Source: an uncultured Pseudoxanthomonas sp.
Lineage (GTDB): Bacteria; Pseudomonadota; Gammaproteobacteria; Xanthomonadales; Xanthomonadaceae
DNA length: 40,488 nucleotides
Assembly: GCA_946886405.1 (NCBI GenBank)
Contig: CAMPIO010000025.1
Location: 1 to 40,488 of the forward strand
Direction of reading: 5' to 3'
Below the pieces are notes generated by a model that saw nothing but the letters and a program-made list of their open reading frames with translations, was not told the origin of the DNA and ran no database searches. Shown one piece after another: positions 9,111 to 16,496 of this stretch; the stretch's first letter is position 1; every line of letters begins with the position of its first letter. Position numbers and translations under genes: made by a program.

Positions 9111-9611
9111 ATGCGGCAAGTGTTCTCCAGCCAACGGATCGAGACCGTCGAAGGCGTCGCCAAGCTGCTGAATGAAGCGGGCGTTCCGGTGTTCATCAGC
9201 AATGGCCGCTCGTACCACAGCAAGCGCGGCGGACAGTTCAGCTATACCGAGCCGGTGAAGGCGCAATTGCAGCCTGCCGTCTGGGTGCGCCATGCCGAAG
9301 ACCAGCCACGCGCGCGCGAACTGCTGCGCGAGGCGGGCCTGATGGAGTCCACGCGGCCGGGTTATGGACCGGCGCTCACGTTCCGCAGCGACCAGGAGCC
9401 TGCGGCCACGCCGCAACGTTCGTGGGCATGGCGTATCCGCCTGATCCTGCTGGCCCTGATCGCGCTGGCGGCCGCCGTGATGTGGATGCGGCGCCCGGCA
9501 CCGCCGCCGGCAGCGCCTGTCCCCGTGCCGCAGCAGCAAGCGCCCTCTGCGCCTGCGGACGAGGCCCCGGAGGAAGAACGCATCCGCATCCAGCCCGCCA
9601 CTGGCGGCTGA
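9111..9611 (+). CDS. DUF2007-type membrane protein
   Basis: A 166-residue protein with a small N-terminal domain (about 1-75) resembling DUF2007, a PII-like ferredoxin fold labelled putative signal transducing protein; relatives in Xanthomonas are often called pathogenicity-like proteins. One transmembrane helix follows (about 109-126, RIRLILLALIALAAAVMWM). The tail (127-166) is proline-, alanine- and glutamate-rich. With the N-terminal domain on the cytoplasmic side, the acidic tail would be periplasmic. GAGGG precedes the ATG at 9111. It sits 80 nt upstream of the first sigma-factor gene; a regulatory connection is possible but unproven. Confidence 0.65.
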   Translation: MRQVFSSQRIETVEGVAKLLNEAGVPVFISNGRSYHSKRGGQFSYTEPVKAQLQPAVWVRHAEDQPRARELLREAGLMESTRPGYGPALTFRSDQEPAATPQRSWAWRIRLILLALIALAAAVMWMRRPAPPPAAPVPVPQQQAPSAPADEAPEEERIRIQPATGG

Positions 9612-9632
9612 GGACATGGGTCCGGGGCGATC

Positions 9633-9658
9633 GGTCACACCCGTCCTCCCGACCCGTC
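9633..9658 (+). promoter_or_regulatory. ECF-type promoter motif GGTCACA-N15-CGTC (copy 1)
   Basis: GGTCACA at 9633-9639 and CGTC at 9655-9658 are separated by 15 nt and lie 33 nt before the ATG of the first sigma gene. The same motif with the same 15-nt spacer occurs before the second sigma gene. The pattern is that of ECF sigma-factor promoters (TGTCACA/CGTC-like), suggesting autoregulation or cross-regulation. Confidence 0.6.
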
Positions 9659-9691
9659 AGGGTCATCAGCCCACCCGATGATCCTGACGCC

Positions 9692-10906
9692 ATGAATGCG
9701 CTCGCCCTGGACCTGATGCTGCAAGCCGAACTTCCCGCCGCCACGCGTGGCAGCCAGGAGGCCTATGGCCGCATCGTCCACGCCTGCCAGAACACCGTCA
9801 CGGCGATCGCCCTGGCGATCACCCGCGACGTGCAGGCCAGCGAAGACATCGCGCAGGAAGCCTTCCTCAAGGCCTGGCAGCAGTTGGACCGGCTGAAGAA
9901 CAGCGCCAGCTTCCTGCCGTGGCTGCGCCAGATCACCCGCAACCTCGCGCGCGATTGGCTGCGCGCGCAGCACGGCCGCCCCATGTCCGGCGAAGTGGCC
10001 GAGATCGCCATCGGCATGGCGGCCGATCCGGATCCCACACCGGCCGAGCGCCTGCTTCAGACGGAAGAGGAGATCGTCGCCACCGACATCATTTCGTCGT
10101 TGCCGGAAGACAGCCGCGAAGCGTTGCTGCTGTTCTATCGCGAGGGCCAGAGTTCGCAGCAGGTCGCCGACCTGCTCGGGCTCAGCGACGCTGCGGTGCG
10201 CAAGCGCCTGTCGCGTGCACGCGCGCTGGTGCGCGAGGAACTGCTGCACCGGTTCGGCGAGTTCGCGCGCTCGACCGCGCCCAGCGCCGCGTTCACGATG
10301 ATCGTGCTGGGTGGCCTGGTCGGTGCGATGCCCGCCGCGAGCGCGGCGACGGTGATCGGCTCTGGCGTGTTGGGGGGCGGGCTAGCGGGCAAGCTCGGGA
10401 CCGGCGGATTGACCACCGGCGGTGTCACCGGCGGCGTGGCGGGCGGGTCACTGGGCGTGATCGTCGAACAGGTCACCCAGCACCCCGCGGCGCTGGCGGG
10501 TGCTCTGGGAGGCATGGCGGGTGGCCTGATCGGCTACGCTTTCACCTGGTGGTATCTCGCGCGGTTCTGCCAGACGGCACAGGAACGCCTGCAGGTGCGT
10601 CGCTTCATGGTGCTCAACACGACTACCGGCGCGGTCTGGCTGTTCTGCGTGATGCTGGCGACCATGCTTGCCACGGGCTGGGTGGCGATCACGCTGGTCG
10701 CGCTGGTCGGCATGTGCGCGATCAACTACCAGTACCTGGTCACGCTGCCCCGGATCATGGATCCGATCCTGGCCCACCCGTACAACACGGCACGCCGACG
10801 GGGCTACGACTACATCATCGGCCGGAAGGCGGTGGCGCTTACCAGCGTGCTCGCCATCGGCGGCATCCTTTATGCACTCGTCAACAGCGGCCGGCTGATG
10901 CTCTAG
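9692..10906 (+). CDS. ECF-type sigma factor with membrane C-terminal region (paralogue 1)
   Basis: A 404-residue fusion. Residues about 18-93 are sigma region 2 (VQASEDIAQEAFLKAWQQL, then ITRNLARDWLRAQ), and about 135-185 are sigma region 4 (SLPEDSREALLLFYREGQ, then the helix-turn-helix SQQVADLLGLSDAAVRKRLS). The remaining 200 residues form a glycine-rich stretch and about four hydrophobic segments (roughly 200-222, 266-289, 312-348, 381-399). A membrane-attached sigma factor implies built-in sequestration or sensing, because no separate anti-sigma gene is visible. The ATG at 9692 begins the sigma domain; the longer open frame upstream is non-coding. The first 200 residues align without gaps with the next gene product. 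Confidence 0.82.
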   Translation: MNALALDLMLQAELPAATRGSQEAYGRIVHACQNTVTAIALAITRDVQASEDIAQEAFLKAWQQLDRLKNSASFLPWLRQITRNLARDWLRAQHGRPMSGEVAEIAIGMAADPDPTPAERLLQTEEEIVATDIISSLPEDSREALLLFYREGQSSQQVADLLGLSDAAVRKRLSRARALVREELLHRFGEFARSTAPSAAFTMIVLGGLVGAMPAASAATVIGSGVLGGGLAGKLGTGGLTTGGVTGGVAGGSLGVIVEQVTQHPAALAGALGGMAGGLIGYAFTWWYLARFCQTAQERLQVRRFMVLNTTTGAVWLFCVMLATMLATGWVAITLVALVGMCAINYQYLVTLPRIMDPILAHPYNTARRRGYDYIIGRKAVALTSVLAIGGILYALVNSGRLML

Positions 10907-10925
10907 CGCCCTGCTTCTGCCGTTG

Positions 10926-10951
10926 GGTCACACTTCGTGTCGCCGGTCGTC
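10926..10951 (+). promoter_or_regulatory. ECF-type promoter motif GGTCACA-N15-CGTC (copy 2)
   Basis: GGTCACA at 10926-10932, CGTC at 10948-10951, spacer 15 nt, 32 nt before the ATG of the second sigma gene. It duplicates the element upstream of the first sigma gene in sequence, spacing and distance to the start codon. Confidence 0.6.
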
Positions 10952-10983
10952 GTGCCTGCATGACCCCGACACACGGAGCCCCG

Positions 10984-12129
10984 ATGGACACCCTGGCAAT
11001 CGAACTCTCCCTGCGCGACACCCTGCCCGCCGCCGCGCGCGGCGACCAGGCGGCCTACGGTCGCGTGGTCGCGCTGTGCCAGAACACGATTACCGGCATC
11101 GCGCTGGCGATCACGCGCGACGTGCAGGCCAGCGAGGACATCGCGCAGGAGGCATTCCTGAAAGGCTGGCGGCAGCTGGCGACACTGAAGAACCCGGACA
11201 GCTTCCTGCCATGGCTGCGCGAGATCACCCGCAACCTGGCCCGTGACCACCTGCGCGCGCAGCGCCGCCGCCCGATGACCGGTGAAACCGCCGAGATCGC
11301 GCTGACGCTGGCGGCGGACACCGCGCCCACGCCGGCGGAAACGCTCTTGCAGACCGAACAGGAAGCCACAGCACGCGAGGTGATCGCCGCCCTGCCGGAA
11401 GACAGTCGCGAAGTGCTGTTGCTGTACTACCGCGAAGGCCAGCGTTCGCAGCAGGTCGCCGCGCTGCTCGGCATCACCGATGCCACCGTCCGCAAACGCC
11501 TGTCGCGCGCACGCCAGTACGTCCGGGAGGAACTGATGACCCGCTTCGGCGAGTTCGCCCGCACCTCGGCGCCTTCGGCGGCGTTTGCGAGTGGCGTGAT
11601 GGGCATGCTCGCGATCGCGGCGCCACCCTCCGCAGGCGCCGTGGTACTGGGCACGGGGGGCGCAGTGGCCGGCAAGGGCCTGCTCAAGGTGGTGGGCGGC
11701 GGACTGGGCGCTGCGGCGTTCGGAACGCTGGTAGGCATCGGTGCGGTCTGGTTCGGCATCCGCAAGCCGTTGAAGAATCCCCTGGATGGGCGCGAACGCC
11801 GGGACCTCATCCGTTACGGCGTGTTCTGCACGGTGCTGATCCTCGGCTTCGTCGTGGGCATCGTTGCACTGACACAGGTGCGTGGATGGGTGCCGCACTT
11901 GGGACTGACACTGGTTTACATGGGGGGCATTTGCTGGGCCAGTGCGGTCTGGCTGCCACGTATCCTGAAGCGACGGCAGGCGCGCGATGCACTACGCGAC
12001 CCGGAAGGCACACGCAGGCAGATCGAACGGCAGCGCTTCTGGCGGGTGTGGGGCCTGGTGTTGGCCGTCGGCCTGGCGAGTGCGGGCGTCCTCGCCGGCC
12101 TGGTGATGTCCGGCCGCCTGTCGTTCTGA
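10984..12129 (+). CDS. ECF-type sigma factor with membrane C-terminal region (paralogue 2)
   Basis: A 381-residue tandem paralogue of the preceding gene. Sigma region 2 is at about 18-93 (VQASEDIAQEAFLKGWRQL) and region 4 at about 135-185 (SQQVAALLGITDATVRKRLS). Similarity is very high up to about residue 200 (RFGEFAR-SAPSAAF), then the C-terminal membrane part diverges strongly, although both proteins end in SGRL plus two residues. Hydrophobic segments lie near 203-250, 279-303, 308-327 and 352-375. The ATG at 10984, with GGAG (10975-10978) at good spacing, is preferred over an in-frame ATG at 10960. The gene has its own ECF-type promoter motif in the 77-bp gap, so it can be transcribed independently. 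Confidence 0.82.
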   Translation: MDTLAIELSLRDTLPAAARGDQAAYGRVVALCQNTITGIALAITRDVQASEDIAQEAFLKGWRQLATLKNPDSFLPWLREITRNLARDHLRAQRRRPMTGETAEIALTLAADTAPTPAETLLQTEQEATAREVIAALPEDSREVLLLYYREGQRSQQVAALLGITDATVRKRLSRARQYVREELMTRFGEFARTSAPSAAFASGVMGMLAIAAPPSAGAVVLGTGGAVAGKGLLKVVGGGLGAAAFGTLVGIGAVWFGIRKPLKNPLDGRERRDLIRYGVFCTVLILGFVVGIVALTQVRGWVPHLGLTLVYMGGICWASAVWLPRILKRRQARDALRDPEGTRRQIERQRFWRVWGLVLAVGLASAGVLAGLVMSGRLSF

Positions 12130-12140
12130 ACCGCGTGGGG

Positions 12141-12170
12141 GCGTGCACCCGGACAGCGCCGGGTGCACGC
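12141..12170. terminator. bidirectional 12-bp hairpin between convergent genes
   Basis: GCGTGCACCCGG (12141-12152) and CCGGGTGCACGC (12159-12170) form a perfect 12-bp stem with a 6-nt loop. It lies midway between the stop of the second sigma gene and that of the EF-hand gene. There is no T-tract on either side. Confidence 0.6.
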
Positions 12171-12177
12171 GATCCGC

Positions 12178-12897
12178 TCAGCGTCGTGCTGGCTTGCCCG
12201 CCGCCAGTTCGTCCTTCGACAGGAAGCCATCCTTGTTGGTGTCGAGCGCGTCGAAGCGCCCGGCCAGGCGGCTGTCCTTCACCTCGTCACGCGACAGGCG
12301 GCCATCCTTGTTCGCATCTGAAGAAGCGAAACGTTCGTCCATGCGTGCCTGCAGCCGCTGCTGGAACCCGGCGCGACGCGCGACATCGGCCTGATCCATC
12401 TCGGCACGCGTCAGCTTGCCATCCCGGTCGGCATCGGCCTTGGCGAACCATTCGTCGCGGCGCTGCTTGCCGCGCAGTTCGCGGTCGGCGCGATCGATCA
12501 CGCCGTCCTTGTTGGCATCCATCGTGTCGAAACGCTCGGCGAAGCGCGGCTGCGCGGCGGCTTCCGCCTTGCTGAGGCGTCCAGCGCCGTCGGTGTCGAG
12601 CTTGCCAGCCCCATCGCCATGTCGCGACCCGCCATGGCGACCGTGGCCACGCATGCCCTTGCCCTGCGGGCGCTCAGCGGCGGTCAGCTTGCCGTCGCCG
12701 TTCTTGTCCAGGTCTGCGAAACGTTCGGAAAGACGCGGATGGCCTGCGGCTTCGGCCTTGTCGATGGCGCCATCGTTGTTCTTGTCGAGGCTGGTGCGCG
12801 CCGGCTTCGGCGCGTCTCCGGCCTGCGTGGCGGCCAACGCGGATCCGGCGCCGAGGGCGGCCAGCACGGCCACGAAAAGCAGGGTCTTGCGGTTCAT
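12178..12897 (-). CDS. secreted protein with seven EF-hand loops
   Basis: A 239-residue exported protein: signal peptide at 1-23 (MNRKTLLFVAVLAALGAGSALA), then seven 12-residue EF-hand-type loops at about 38-49, 64-75, 101-112, 127-138, 155-166, 194-205 and 219-230. Six follow DxNxDG or close to it; the third (DTDGAGRLSKAE) lacks an acidic residue at position 5 and may not bind calcium. Between loops 2 and 3 is a Gly/His/Arg-rich spacer (77-97). A recurring ERF(A/D)xxD segment ahead of several loops indicates internal duplication. Likely a periplasmic or extracellular calcium-binding protein, partner unknown. AGGAGA precedes the ATG at 12897. Confidence 0.85.
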   Translation of the reverse strand: MNRKTLLFVAVLAALGAGSALAATQAGDAPKPARTSLDKNNDGAIDKAEAAGHPRLSERFADLDKNGDGKLTAAERPQGKGMRGHGRHGGSRHGDGAGKLDTDGAGRLSKAEAAAQPRFAERFDTMDANKDGVIDRADRELRGKQRRDEWFAKADADRDGKLTRAEMDQADVARRAGFQQRLQARMDERFASSDANKDGRLSRDEVKDSRLAGRFDALDTNKDGFLSKDELAAGKPARR

Positions 12898-13029
12898 CGT
12901 GTTCTCCTGAAGACGCGGCGCCGTGTGCGCCACTGCCTCGGGAAACGCGCCCGCGCCATGCCGGTTGACGCGCTGACGGACGCGTTCAGGCGGCGGACGG
13001 TCGCGATCCACGAGACCGGGGCAGCGCAG

Positions 13030-13035
13030 TATGCT
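13030..13035 (+). promoter_or_regulatory. -10-like TATGCT placed for a leaderless mRNA
   Basis: TATGCT lies exactly 6 nt before the ATG at 13042 of the PAP2-like gene, which lacks a Shine-Dalgarno sequence. Same geometry as at 7542, 14977, 20829 and 27583. Confidence 0.45.
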
Positions 13036-13041
13036 GACCGC

Positions 13042-13632
13042 ATGTCGCTCCCGTTCCCCCTCGCCCGCGCGCTGTCGATCCTCGGCCACCCGATACTGGT
13101 GCTGCCGATGGCGGTCCTGGCGATCGCATGGGTTCGCGGTGACGCCCATACCGCCCTGTGGTCAGCAGCAGGGTTCGCCGTGTTCGCCGCCCTGGTGATG
13201 GGCTACTCGTGGTGGCAGGTGCACCGTGGCCGCTGGGGGCATGTGGATGCCAGCGCGACGCACGAACGCAGCACACTGAATCGTTTCCTGCTGGTCGCCC
13301 TCACTGCAGGCGCACTGCTGGTCGCGTGGCGCGGAGGGCAGCCGCTGTTCGCGCTCGGGCTGGCACTGTCCGCTGCCATGATCCTGACCGCGATGCTGAC
13401 CGCACGCTGGTGCAAGCTGTCGCTGCATCTGGCCTTCATCGTATTCGCTGCGTGCCTGCTGCGTGAACTGGGTCTCGCTTGGATGCTCGTCGCACTGTCG
13501 TTTGCTGCGGCCGTGGCATGGTCGCGGCTCGCGCTTCAACGGCATACGCGCCGCGACCTGATGGTGGGTGCCATCACTGGCGCATCGGCGGGCTTGGCGT
13601 TCTGGCCGCTTGCTTCACGCTGGACGGGCTGA
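13042..13632 (+). CDS. PAP2-like membrane phosphatase
   Basis: A 196-residue membrane protein with about five to six helices. Near the C-terminus it has S161-R-LALQR-H168-TRR-D172, matching the SR-x5-H-x3-D signature of PAP2-type phosphatases, and upstream S127-L-H129 can stand for the SGH motif. The first motif (KxxxxxxRP) is not clear, so this is a divergent member; substrates of the family include undecaprenyl pyrophosphate, phosphatidic acid and other lipid phosphates. The bpt gene starts 1 nt after its stop, so the two are likely co-transcribed. ATG at 13042 chosen because the first helix begins there. Confidence 0.65.
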   Translation: MSLPFPLARALSILGHPILVLPMAVLAIAWVRGDAHTALWSAAGFAVFAALVMGYSWWQVHRGRWGHVDASATHERSTLNRFLLVALTAGALLVAWRGGQPLFALGLALSAAMILTAMLTARWCKLSLHLAFIVFAACLLRELGLAWMLVALSFAAAVAWSRLALQRHTRRDLMVGAITGASAGLAFWPLASRWTG

Positions 13633-13633
13633 C

Positions 13634-14356
13634 GTGGGCGAGAACACGCAATCGATCGGCGACCTGCGCCTGTTCCATACCGGCGAACACCCTTGCGGCT
13701 ACTGGCCGGAGCGCGTCGCCCGCGACCTGGTGCTGGACCCGCGCGATCCACGGTTGCCGCAGTTGTATCCCGATGCGCTTGGCTGGGGCTTCCGCCGCTC
13801 GGGCGATATCGTCTATCGACCCCATTGTCGCCAGTGCCGTGCCTGCGTCGCCGTGCGCATCCCGGTGGCCGACTTCAGGCCGGATCGCAGCCAGCGCCGC
13901 TGCGCATCACGCAACGCGCATGTCGAAACGCGGATCGTCGCTGCCCTGCGCGACGACGAGCACTTGGCGCTTTACCAACGCTATCTCGAGGCACGCCATC
14001 CGCTCGGCGGCATGGACGACCACGGCGCCACGGAGTTCGACCAGTTTCTGGTAGGCAGCTGGTCGCGTGGACGCTTCGTGGAATTGCGCGAAGACGGCCG
14101 ACTCCTGGCAGTGGCCGTGACCGATGTCATCCCGGGCGCATTGTCCGCGGTCTACACCTTCTACGACCCGGCGCTGGAAGCACGCAGCCTGGGAACCCTG
14201 GCGATCCTGCGCCAGATCGAATGGGCGCGACGCGATGGATATGCGCATCTCTATCTGGGCTACTGGATCGATGGCCATCGCAAGATGGACTACAAGCGGC
14301 GCTTCACACCGCTCGAATGCTTCGATGGACGCAGTTGGGTTCGCGCAGATCCGTGA
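13634..14356 (+). CDS. bpt: aspartate/glutamate leucyltransferase (bacterial N-end rule)
   Basis: Transfers leucine from Leu-tRNA to proteins with N-terminal Asp or Glu, marking them for ClpS/ClpAP degradation. The 240 residues match Bpt in length. The N-terminal domain has the conserved cysteines Cys21 (HPCGYWPER), Cys65, Cys68 and Cys71 ([11 protein letters not shown]), and the C-terminal GNAT-like domain contains [13 protein letters not shown] and [19 protein letters not shown]. The start is the GTG at 13634, 1 nt after the PAP2-like stop; an upstream ATG lies inside that gene. Translational coupling with the PAP2-like gene is likely. Confidence 0.93.
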   Translation: MGENTQSIGDLRLFHTGEHPCGYWPERVARDLVLDPRDPRLPQLYPDALGWGFRRSGDIVYRPHCRQCRACVAVRIPVADFRPDRSQRRCASRNAHVETRIVAALRDDEHLALYQRYLEARHPLGGMDDHGATEFDQFLVGSWSRGRFVELREDGRLLAVAVTDVIPGALSAVYTFYDPALEARSLGTLAILRQIEWARRDGYAHLYLGYWIDGHRKMDYKRRFTPLECFDGRSWVRADP

Positions 14357-14498
14357 ATCGAGGAATTGACCGGAACGCCACGAATGTGACACGCAAATGT
14401 GAATAGCAACTTCGTGATGGGATACGCAGAATGTGCCACCGGCACGCACACGTGTCGGCGCTGCAATCAGTACATTCACTCACACGATGGGAGCTTTC

Positions 14499-14891
14499 AT
14501 GAAGTTCAACCTGCTTGCCCTTGCGGCACTGACCACGCTGGCACTGGCAGCCTGCAAGCCCGCCGATGAAGCGACGCCCGTCGCGGATGCCCCGGCGGTC
14601 GAGGCACCGGCCGTCACCGATACCGCCACCGACGCGACCGCAGCCACTGCAGCCGCCGACACCGTCGACGCGGGCACCGGCGTCGCCGAGTGCGACCAGT
14701 ACCTCGAGAAGGTCTATGCCTGCATCAGCGACAAGGTGCCGGAAGCCCAGCGCGAGATGATGAAGCAGGGCATCGAGCAGTCGAAGGCCGGCTGGTCCGC
14801 CGTCACGGACAAGACGGCGCTGGCTGCCCAGTGCAAGACCGCGATGGACCAGGCCAAGACCGCGTATGCGGCCATGGGCTGCTCGTTCTGA
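14499..14891 (+). CDS. small lipoprotein with Ala/Thr/Asp linker
   Basis: A 130-residue predicted lipoprotein: signal peptide with lipobox LALAAC, lipidated Cys19, then a low-complexity Ala/Thr/Asp/Val linker (about 20-60), then a small helical domain (about 61-130) with four cysteines (AECDQYLEKVYAC, AAQCKTA, AAMGCSF) that could form two disulfides. I do not recognise a named family. The ATG at 14499, with GGGAG (14489-14493) upstream, is chosen over an in-frame ATG at 14487. The gene is flanked by 142 bp without a gene upstream and a strong terminator downstream, so it is probably monocistronic. Confidence 0.75.
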   Translation: MKFNLLALAALTTLALAACKPADEATPVADAPAVEAPAVTDTATDATAATAAADTVDAGTGVAECDQYLEKVYACISDKVPEAQREMMKQGIEQSKAGWSAVTDKTALAAQCKTAMDQAKTAYAAMGCSF

Positions 14892-14926
14892 CGCTCCACC
14901 GGGCCGACCTCGTCGCTGGCCCGCGG

Positions 14927-14955
14927 CGCCCCGGTCTCCGGGGCGTTTTTTTTTT
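14927..14955 (+). terminator. Rho-independent terminator after the small lipoprotein gene
   Basis: CGCCCCGG (14927-14934) pairs with CCGGGGCG (14938-14945) around a TCT loop and is followed by ten T residues (14946-14955). This is the most canonical terminator in the window. Confidence 0.95.
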
Positions 14956-14976
14956 ACGCCTGTCACAGCGACATGA

Positions 14977-14982
14977 CAGAAT
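14977..14982 (+). promoter_or_regulatory. -10-like CAGAAT placed for a leaderless mRNA
   Basis: CAGAAT ends 6 nt before the ATG at 14989, in a 33-nt gap just after a terminator, and no ribosome-binding site is present. It matches TATAAT at four of six positions. Confidence 0.4.
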
Positions 14983-14988
14983 CCCCGC

Positions 14989-16188
14989 ATGCGCACCCTC
15001 TTCCTGCTATTCACGATGACGCTTGCCGCGTGCCACTCCCCCACCAAGCCGGCCGAGCCCGCCAAACCCCAGGCCGTACCGCTCCGCGTAGCGACGTACA
15101 ACACCTCGCTGTTTTCGGATGACGCCGGGGGCGTGATCCGTCAACTGGAAGGCGACAGTGCGCACGCGCGCAAGATCGCCGCCGTCCTGCAGAACGTGCG
15201 GCCGGACCTGGTGCTGCTGAACGAATTCGACTACGACGACGCACATCGCGCGGCCGATCTCTTCCAGCAGCGCTATCTCGACGTCGCCCAGCCGGGCGGC
15301 GGCGAACCGCTCCGGTATGCCTACCGCTATCTCGCGCCAGTCAATACCGGCGTTCCCAGCGGGCTGGACCTGGATCGCAACGGCTCGGTCGGTAGCACTG
15401 GCCGCGAACGCGGCAACGATGCGTGGGGTTACGGTCTGCATCCCGGTCAATACGGCATGCTGGTGCTGTCGCGCTTTCCGATCGACGAGGCGAAGGTGCG
15501 CACGTTCCAGCTGCTGCGGTGGAGCGCGATGCCCGGCGCCACCAATCCCGTGGATCCGACCACGCACGAGGGGTTCTACACGGATGACGTCTGGAGGCAG
15601 CTTCGCCTGTCGTCGAAATCGCACTGGGATGTTCCGGTGACGACGCCCGCCGGTGTCGTGCATTTCCTCGTCTCCCACCCCACGCCGCCGGTGTTCGACG
15701 GACCGGAGAACCGGAACGGCATGCGTAATGCCGACGAAATCCGCTTGTGGCGTGAGTATCTGTCGCCGGGCGATGCCCCGTGGTTGTGCGATGACAAGGG
15801 ACGCTGCGGCGGCCTGGCGACCGACGCGCGCTTTGTCATCGCCGGCGATCTCAACAACGATCCTGCGGATGGCGACGGCCATCACGAGGCGATCATCGAA
15901 CTGCTCGAACACCCACGCGTGATGCGCATGGCCACGCCACGCAGCGAGGGCGGCGAGGAGACCGCGCTCGCCTACGCCGCCAAGGGCCTGCAGCGTCGGG
16001 GCGCACCCGCGCACGTCACCGGTGATTTCGGACGCCGCAACGGCGCCCTGCGACTGGACTATGTGATGCCGTCAACCGGCTTCAGCCTGGTCGGCAGCGG
16101 CGTGTTCTGGCCGAAGCAGGGCCAGCCGGACGCTGCCATCGCCGACGGCAGCGACCATCACCTGGTATGGGTGGACCTCACGCTGTAG
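14989..16188 (+). CDS. endonuclease/exonuclease/phosphatase-family lipoprotein
   Basis: A 399-residue member of the EEP fold (DNase I/phosphodiesterase superfamily), exported as a lipoprotein (MRTLFLLFTMTLAAC, lipid Cys15). Catalytic positions are all present: Asn38 (VATYNTS), Glu79 (VLLNEFDYDD), Asp287 and Asn289 (IAGDLNND), and Asp389-His390 (DGSDHHLVW). The middle contains acidic, calcium-loop-like stretches such as DLDRNGSVG. The substrate may be extracellular DNA, a sugar phosphate or a lipid phosphodiester; sequence alone does not decide. It converges with the 102-residue gene, the last 11 nt overlapping. Confidence 0.85.
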   Translation: MRTLFLLFTMTLAACHSPTKPAEPAKPQAVPLRVATYNTSLFSDDAGGVIRQLEGDSAHARKIAAVLQNVRPDLVLLNEFDYDDAHRAADLFQQRYLDVAQPGGGEPLRYAYRYLAPVNTGVPSGLDLDRNGSVGSTGRERGNDAWGYGLHPGQYGMLVLSRFPIDEAKVRTFQLLRWSAMPGATNPVDPTTHEGFYTDDVWRQLRLSSKSHWDVPVTTPAGVVHFLVSHPTPPVFDGPENRNGMRNADEIRLWREYLSPGDAPWLCDDKGRCGGLATDARFVIAGDLNNDPADGDGHHEAIIELLEHPRVMRMATPRSEGGEETALAYAAKGLQRRGAPAHVTGDFGRRNGALRLDYVMPSTGFSLVGSGVFWPKQGQPDAAIADGSDHHLVWVDLTL

Positions 16189-16486
16189 GCGTGGATGGCG
16201 GCACCACAGCCGCCACACGCGGGCCGAAACCGAACAGCGATTCGTTCTGCGCCGACACGATCATGCGGATCATGCTGCCGGGCACCATGAGTTCCACCTG
16301 CATCTCGTGGCCTTCCGCGTCTCTCCCCACCAGCGTCATCTCGGTGAAGGCGCCGCCGGTATCGATCTCCTTGCAGAACAGATGCGGGCCTTCCGCATGG
16401 CTGGTCAGGTAAGGCTTGATGGCATCGCCCAGGGCTTCCAGCGCCTGCGGGAAGAAGAAGACGGCATAGCCGGCATTTCCATTCAT
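16178..16486 (-). CDS. small conserved-looking protein of unknown function
   Basis: A 102-residue soluble protein beginning MNGNAGYAVFFFPQALEALG, without signal peptide or membrane helix and with no family I can name. Its start follows the purT stop by 10 nt with GAGG at proper spacing, so it is probably translated from the purT mRNA. The central part (LFCKEIDTGGAFTEMTLVGR) looks like a beta-rich fold. It overlaps the 3' end of the convergent EEP gene by 11 nt. The in-frame ATG further upstream lies inside purT and is rejected. Confidence 0.65.
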   Translation of the reverse strand: MNGNAGYAVFFFPQALEALGDAIKPYLTSHAEGPHLFCKEIDTGGAFTEMTLVGRDAEGHEMQVELMVPGSMIRMIVSAQNESLFGFGPRVAAVVPPSTPTA

Positions 16487-16496
16487 GACGTTCGCC

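Noticed and set aside
9692..12129. Assigning the sigma pair to the ECF41 group because of the TGTCACA/CGTC-like promoter
   Set aside because: ECF41 proteins carry a SnoaL-like C-terminal domain; these have membrane helices instead, so only the promoter resemblance is noted.
14380..14405. Two TGTGA boxes that might be a CRP/Clp site before the small lipoprotein gene
   Set aside because: They are in direct rather than inverted orientation, and the TGTGA-N6-TCACA symmetry is missing.
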